A stretch of 58,322 nt of DNA from Paraburkholderia podalyriae (GTDB lineage: Bacteria; Pseudomonadota; Gammaproteobacteria; Burkholderiales; Burkholderiaceae), in the NCBI RefSeq assembly GCF_014397785.1, contig NZ_VZQQ01000040.1, positions 1 through 58,322 of the forward strand, read 5' to 3'. A program made the translations under genes and the position numbers. Shown in pieces: positions 54,779 through 58,322 of the stretch (positions within the stretch are counted from its first letter, which is position 1; every line of letters begins with the position of its first letter). Under the pieces are notes generated by a model, which saw only the letters and a program-made list of their open reading frames with translations, was not told the DNA's origin and ran no database searches.

Positions 54779-55462
54779 ATGAATCAGTTCCATCGGATGA
54801 CAGAGACTGAAAAGGCCCTTGTAGAATCTGTCGCTCGGGCTCTCAGCCTTCGCTGTGAGCCGTTACCACCACTGCTCACCGACGCCATCGCTCTAAACAG
54901 CGCACTAGCGCGCCTGGCGCGGCGCATTGACTATGAGACGCATATGTATCGGTGGGCGACCGGGGCCGAGTCCCTACGCATGACGTCCGCATACATGCGT
55001 CGACACGCGAAGTTAAAAAGCGCCGCCGTTTGGCATCGCACTACCCCGTGGGGAAGCTTGGCTTTGAAGTCGATGCTGCCCGTCTCCCCTAACGGGGTTG
55101 TTCACGGAAACTGCGACGCAATTTCGCTCGAGTTCCTGCTCAATGCCATCGCTGAGGATCCGCTAATCATGAGCACCCGCCGCGATGGTCCTTTCCCGCA
55201 CCTACCAATCGACATTCTGCTGACGCAACGAATTCATGGATTCTTTGAACAATACAGTGGTCCCGGCGTGGTCCATCCGTTTGAGGGCCGCCACTTCGTC
55301 CAGGGATGCGTTGTCAATATATATTGCGACACAAGGAAGGCCGTAGCGCGAGCGGGCGTTGCCAGCGCGCTCTCCCGAATCATGACCGCGGAACTCGATG
55401 CGGATATCGTGTCGCTGGTGCAGGAGGCGCGTCGCACTCATGAAACGTCGCGACCCCATTGA
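54779..55462 (+). CDS. Hypothetical protein of the recombinase module
   Basis: This 227-residue soluble protein is not in a family I recognise. The N-terminal half is helical (MNQFHRMTETEKALVESVAR); the middle has LARRIDYETHMYRWATGAES and VHGNCDAISLEFLLNAIAED; the second half contains LPIDILLTQRIHGFFEQYSG and ends in a helix with MTAELDADIVSLVQEARRTH. A weak ribosome site precedes the ATG. It is last in the module, before a terminator at 55545-55567. Confidence 0.6.
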   Translation: MNQFHRMTETEKALVESVARALSLRCEPLPPLLTDAIALNSALARLARRIDYETHMYRWATGAESLRMTSAYMRRHAKLKSAAVWHRTTPWGSLALKSMLPVSPNGVVHGNCDAISLEFLLNAIAEDPLIMSTRRDGPFPHLPIDILLTQRIHGFFEQYSGPGVVHPFEGRHFVQGCVVNIYCDTRKAVARAGVASALSRIMTAELDADIVSLVQEARRTHETSRPH

Positions 55463-55544
55463 CCACTTACGCTGGCAATGTCGCGGACGCGCCTGGCGCC
55501 TGAAAGCACGACTGCGCCAGGAAGCGCCACTCTGGTGAGGGATG

Positions 55545-55567
55545 CCCGCCGCCGCTCGGCGGGTTTC
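55545..55567 (+). terminator. Rho-independent-type terminator after the module
   Basis: CCCGCCG (55545-55551) pairs with CGGCGGG (55557-55563) around a short loop, followed by TTTCTC. It closes the four-gene module. Confidence 0.65.
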
Positions 55568-55891
55568 TCGCTCTGAATTCACACCCCCATTCGACCTTCG
55601 TCCAACCCAGCGGCGCGGTTTCTCGCAAGGTGGCGGGACACAGAACGCCAATTTCGCGATGACCATAGGCCTTCGGATTGAACGAACCAGCTTTCTTTTG
55701 CCCTCACAGGGTGACTCTTGTTGTCGCGTCGAACCTGCCACGATTTTCTATCCCTCGCCAACGCACAGTCGACGGCAATTTCGCGGCATTGGAAGTTTTC
55801 ACTCGTTGTGCGCTCGCGCCACACCGGAACAGTTGCATCGAGTTTTACTTAAGGCAATGCTGATCAAGTCCACCGAGTTGGTACTTCACGC
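55568..55891. other. Spacer between module and IS5 element
   Basis: No gene is supported in these 324 bases; frames on plus and minus lack coding character. Nothing else is apparent. Confidence 0.35.
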
Positions 55892-55929
55892 GTTATATAG
55901 GTCGTGTTTAAAGAGGCAGGCAGAACAGG

Positions 55930-56553
55930 ATGAAGCAGCAGACGCTGGCGATGGCAGCCGATCAAGGTGCGGGTTTCGAGACCCACCGCAAACGCACGCG
56001 GCGCGACGAGTTTCTCGACACGATGAATGCGATCGTGCCATGGTCGCAGTTGTGCGCGGTGATCGAGCCGCATTATCCGAAGCGCGGCAATGGCCGCCCG
56101 CCAATTGGTCTGGAGCGCATGCTGCGGATCCACTTCGTGCAACACTGGTTCAATCTGGCCGACTTCGCTTGCGAAGAGGCACTCTACGACAGCGCCAGCC
56201 TGCGTCGCTTTGCCGGAATTGACCTGGGTTGTGAAGCCGTACCGGACGCGACGACGCTGCTCAAATTCCGGCGCCTGCTGGAGACGCACAAACTGGGCGA
56301 GCAATTGTTTGCCGAAGTCGGCCGGGTGCTGCAGGCCAGCGGCATGAAGCTCAAAAGCGGCACCATCGTGGACGCGACGATCATCGGCGCGCCGAGCTCG
56401 ACGAAGAATGAGCAGAAGGCGCGCGACCCCGAGATGCATCAGACCCGCAAGGGTCGCCAATGGTATTTCGGCGCCAAGCTGCACATCGGTGTTGACAGCC
56501 AAAGCGGTCTGGCGCACAGCGCGGTGCTCACGCCCGCCAATGTGCATGACAAG
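55930..56553 (+). CDS. IS5-family transposase, exon 1
   Basis: The 208 codons carry the N-terminal half of an IS5-type DDE transposase: DEFLDTMNAIVPWSQLCAVI, HFVQHWFNLADFACEEALYD, the first catalytic Asp148 in GTIVDATIIGAP, and WYFGAKLHIGVDSQSGLAHS up to ANVHDK. Read through, the unspliced frame stops at 56586. Joined to exon 2 it gives 325 residues, normal for the family. Confidence 0.85.
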
Positions 56554-57233
56554 GTGCGACACGTGTCGCCGTCTGCCGCGCGTTAAGCGGCATGTAGTAG
56601 GCGGAAAAGCTCATTCTTGTCTTGTCACGCGGGGCGTTCGGGAAAAGATCGCCGTGCCGTGACCTGCTGTACGACCAGCAGTTGCCTATCCAGACATGCG
56701 TAACCGGTAACGGTTGGGTATGAAGCTCTGGAGACAACGCGTCTCTCGACTGACGGTTCACCCCGGCGACGGGGAAGGAATCGACACTGCCAGCCGCCGT
56801 GCGGTGTGGGATGCCAGGCAAGTTCCGCATGCGCAACATAAGTGAACTGTTGATAAACCTCGTTAGCACGAAGGGGCCAAAGCGGCTGTTAGGCCCTGAC
56901 CAAAAGGTGTGCAGCCGGTTGCTTCCGTCTTGTCAGGGAGTACGTCGTCACAAGGGCTGCCGGGGAAGAGACAGGCGCTAAACGGACAGGCCCGGCGGAA
57001 TGTTCGGGTCGGCAAGGATGGGAACGTGGTAAGCCCAATTGTCCAGGTTCAGCGCCCTTGGCCTCGGTAACGAGGTGGATTCAACGATGTGACGCGTACG
57101 AAGGTCGTATGCAGTGCCGGTGCGACCGGCGTCAGTACGACGCTTAATGCTGTGCTCGAGCCGTATGCGGGGAAAGCCCGCACGTACGGTTCTTCGGGGG
57201 CCCCACTGCCGACAGGCAGCGGGGCTACCCAAT
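56554..57233 (+). ncRNA. ORF-less group II intron
   Basis: The intron begins GTGCGAC, the 5' consensus of bacterial group II introns, and ends CTACCCAAT. Domain V is at 57158-57192: GAGCCGTA pairs with TACGGTTC, enclosing the hairpin GCGGG-GAAAG-CCCGC, with AGC triad bases. Domain VI follows with an unpaired A57227, seven bases from the 3' end, as the branch point requires. GGGAACGTGGTAAGCCC near 57025 is typical of domain I. The last seven exon bases TGACAAG (56547-56553) are complementary to CTTGTCA at 56929-56935, and also at 56621-56627, an EBS1 candidate. No reverse transcriptase is encoded. Confidence 0.88.
57158..57192 (+). ncRNA. Group II intron domain V
   Basis: This 35-nt hairpin is the catalytic core. 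The outer 8-bp stem GAGCCGTA/TACGGTTC includes one G-U pair, and the inner stem is closed by a GAAA-type loop. It supports the intron call. Confidence 0.9.
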
Positions 57234-57587
57234 CACCCGCTACCGCAATTGCTGCACGGGAACGAGCGGCGCGTCTACGGCGATAGCGCCTATGCGAGCC
57301 AGAAAGCGCTGATCCACAGCAAGGCCCCCAGGGCGCGCGACTTCACCAATCAGCGCACCCGCCGTGCGGGCGGCGAAGTCGACGAAGTGCAACGGGGCAA
57401 GAACCGCAACAAGTCGAAGATTCGGGCCCGGGTCGAACATATCTTCTCGGTCGTAAAACGACTGTGGGGATTTACGAAGGTGCGCTATCGCGGGTTGGCA
57501 AAGAACGCCAACCGGGCGTTCGTCGCGCTCGCGCTGGCCAACGTCTATCTGTCGCGCAGGCAACTGACGGCATCGGTACGCCCATAG
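57234..57587 (+). CDS. IS5-family transposase, exon 2
   Basis: The 117 codons plus stop start HPLPQLLHGNERRVYGDSAY, which continues exon 1 (NVHDK) in frame. They supply the second catalytic Asp225 and Glu276 (RARVEHIFSVVKRLWG), and end with the usual C-terminus FVALALANVYLSRRQL. There is no start codon of its own near the junction, so the enzyme depends on splicing. Confidence 0.85.
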   Translation, partial: HPLPQLLHGNERRVYGDSAYASQKALIHSKAPRARDFTNQRTRRAGGEVDEVQRGKNRNKSKIRARVEHIFSVVKRLWGFTKVRYRGLAKNANRAFVALALANVYLSRRQLTASVRP

Positions 57588-57666
57588 TGGGCGAAAGGCG
57601 GGCAACGCGCCCGCCTACAAGGCCCGCGAGGGCAGAAAAGCAATGGCTTAAGCTCGGCCTCATGAC

Positions 57667-58175
57667 TTGGCGACGTTCAAGTCGCTGACACGTCGCCGAT
57701 TTAGTGGCTTGTTCAGCTTAGCCTTAATACACGTGATCGCCCCGTCCTGCACAGGATTCGCCCAATGCGCGTCGCCCGAAAGCGCTCATCGGTCCCTGCC
57801 TCGTTGCGAATGCGGGTATGTTTGTTCGGATGAACCCGACTGTCGAGTTCGGTCTTTTTTCGGAGCCCGAAGGACTAACACTGCCGCAGGCGGGTAGCGT
57901 CGTAAGGATTGCGGAATCGGCTGCTCGATCCAGATGCGCATCGAAGCAGGTTGCGATTACGACTCCGGCATTGCGGGAATGTGTGGCGGCACCGGCTGGC
58001 TGAGGTTGGCGCCGCCGGTTGCCTCAATGATCGGAGCGTTTTAGGTTCGTCGACTGTACGTCGTAGCCGCCAATCGATTCGGACACAACTGCGACCAGTG
58101 CAGGTTCACATGGGACGCCGGCCGTCATCAGTAACAAGGCGCAACGCTAGTGTCGTGAGTTAGAAGTTCGTTGAA
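57667..58175. other. Interval without a convincing gene
   Basis: About 500 bases after the IS5 element carry only short frames without coding character on either strand. No repeat or terminator stands out. It may be flanking decayed island DNA. Confidence 0.35.
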
Positions 58176-58322
58176 TCAATTTCCCGTTCTTCCCGGAATG
58201 ACGAAGTGCTGATTAAAGAGCCGTTCGGACTCGCGCAATCCTTCTTCGGTAAAGATCACGGACTTCGTCTTGTTGACTGGGTCTTCGATGAAGCCCCGTT
58301 CGTAGAGCCGGTTCAGCACATC
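58176..58322 (-). CDS. DUF6429-family protein, partial
   Basis: The window cuts this gene. The visible C-terminal 48 residues (DVLNRLYERGFIEDPVNKTK, SVIFTEEGLRESERLFNQHF) match the short DUF6429 proteins of Burkholderia, which often lie next to insertion sequences and have a winged-helix look. The start is beyond 58322. The function is unknown. Confidence 0.75.
   Translation of the reverse strand, partial: DVLNRLYERGFIEDPVNKTKSVIFTEEGLRESERLFNQHFVIPGRTGN

Larger units (their letters stand above)
55892..57666 (+). mobile_element. IS5-family insertion sequence interrupted by a group II intron
   Basis: The element contains one transposase gene in two exons. Its ends show related inverted termini: GTTATATAGGTCGTGTTTAA at 55892-55911 on the left and, read inverted, GTCATGAGGCCGAGCTTAAG at 57666-57647 on the right. 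They agree at most positions, so I place the ends there, give or take a few bases. Target duplication could not be confirmed. The intron (56554-57233) lies in the transposase gene in the same orientation. Confidence 0.7.

Noticed and set aside
55542..56222. Plus-strand frame of 226 codons overlapping the IS5 left end
   Set aside because: It crosses the IS boundary and reads the transposase in a wrong frame.
57089..57286. Short plus-strand frames inside the intron and across its 3' end
   Set aside because: They cross domains V and VI; the region is better explained as structured RNA.

Overview
The window is GC-rich DNA of a Burkholderia/Paraburkholderia-type betaproteobacterium. I infer this from codon use, a betaine-degradation cluster arranged as in that group, and small envelope proteins typical of it (YXWGXW-repeat, BON, DUF4148-like, DUF6429). 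No rRNA, tRNA or CRISPR array was seen.

Left accessory zone (1-8.45 kb). One intact housekeeping-type gene (acyl-CoA thioesterase, 692-1168) is followed by a patchwork. It holds a hypothetical ORF, the tail of a DUF218/YdcF gene, an IS110 transposase that has lost its N-terminus, a broken lipoprotein-like gene, a GNAT-like protein with a small basic partner, frame-broken small genes, two tandem micro-ORFs and a stand-alone HTH protein.

Core (8.5-40.4 kb). A pyridoxamine-phosphate-oxidase-like protein, a GST with a divergent LysR regulator, and purU lead into a large glycine-betaine catabolic supercluster. On the minus strand glyA, a dipeptidase-like gene, a DUF5943/V4R gene, dgcA, dgcB, an EtfA/EtfB-type pair, gbcA and gbcB form a long run, followed by choX. 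Beyond it lie a GlxA-type AraC regulator, fdhA, a class C beta-lactamase-like gene, the sarcosine oxidase operon (sdaB-soxB-soxD-soxA-soxG plus a small ORF), two more GlxA-type regulators, and choW/choV. Together they can import choline or betaine, demethylate betaine to dimethylglycine, sarcosine and glycine, oxidise the released formaldehyde, recycle the folate-bound one-carbon units (purU, glyA), and turn serine into pyruvate (sdaB). A direct repeat TGCGAC-N15-TGCGAC lies upstream of both choX and choV, which are 27 kb apart.

Right chromosomal-type block (40.6-49.6 kb). This contains a ferritin-like/VIT1 fusion transporter, small envelope proteins, a five-gene operon of ECF sigma factor, membrane anti-sigma-like protein, CpxP/Spy-like protein, DUF1800 and DUF1501, a YXWGXW protein with a 33-residue lipoprotein, a HAD phosphatase, and a double-glycine-leader peptide with PHYNP repeats.

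Right accessory zone (49.6-58.3 kb). A carboxymuconolactone-decarboxylase gene is cut by a decayed IS605-type tnpB. After 1.5 kb of non-coding, repeat-bearing DNA comes a four-gene module: a tyrosine recombinase, a short core-binding-like protein, a ParA/StbB-like protein without a P-loop, and an unknown protein. An IS5-family element follows whose transposase gene is split by an ORF-less group II intron of about 680 nt. Joining the exons restores one 325-residue transposase with its D-D-E residues. The window ends inside a DUF6429 gene.
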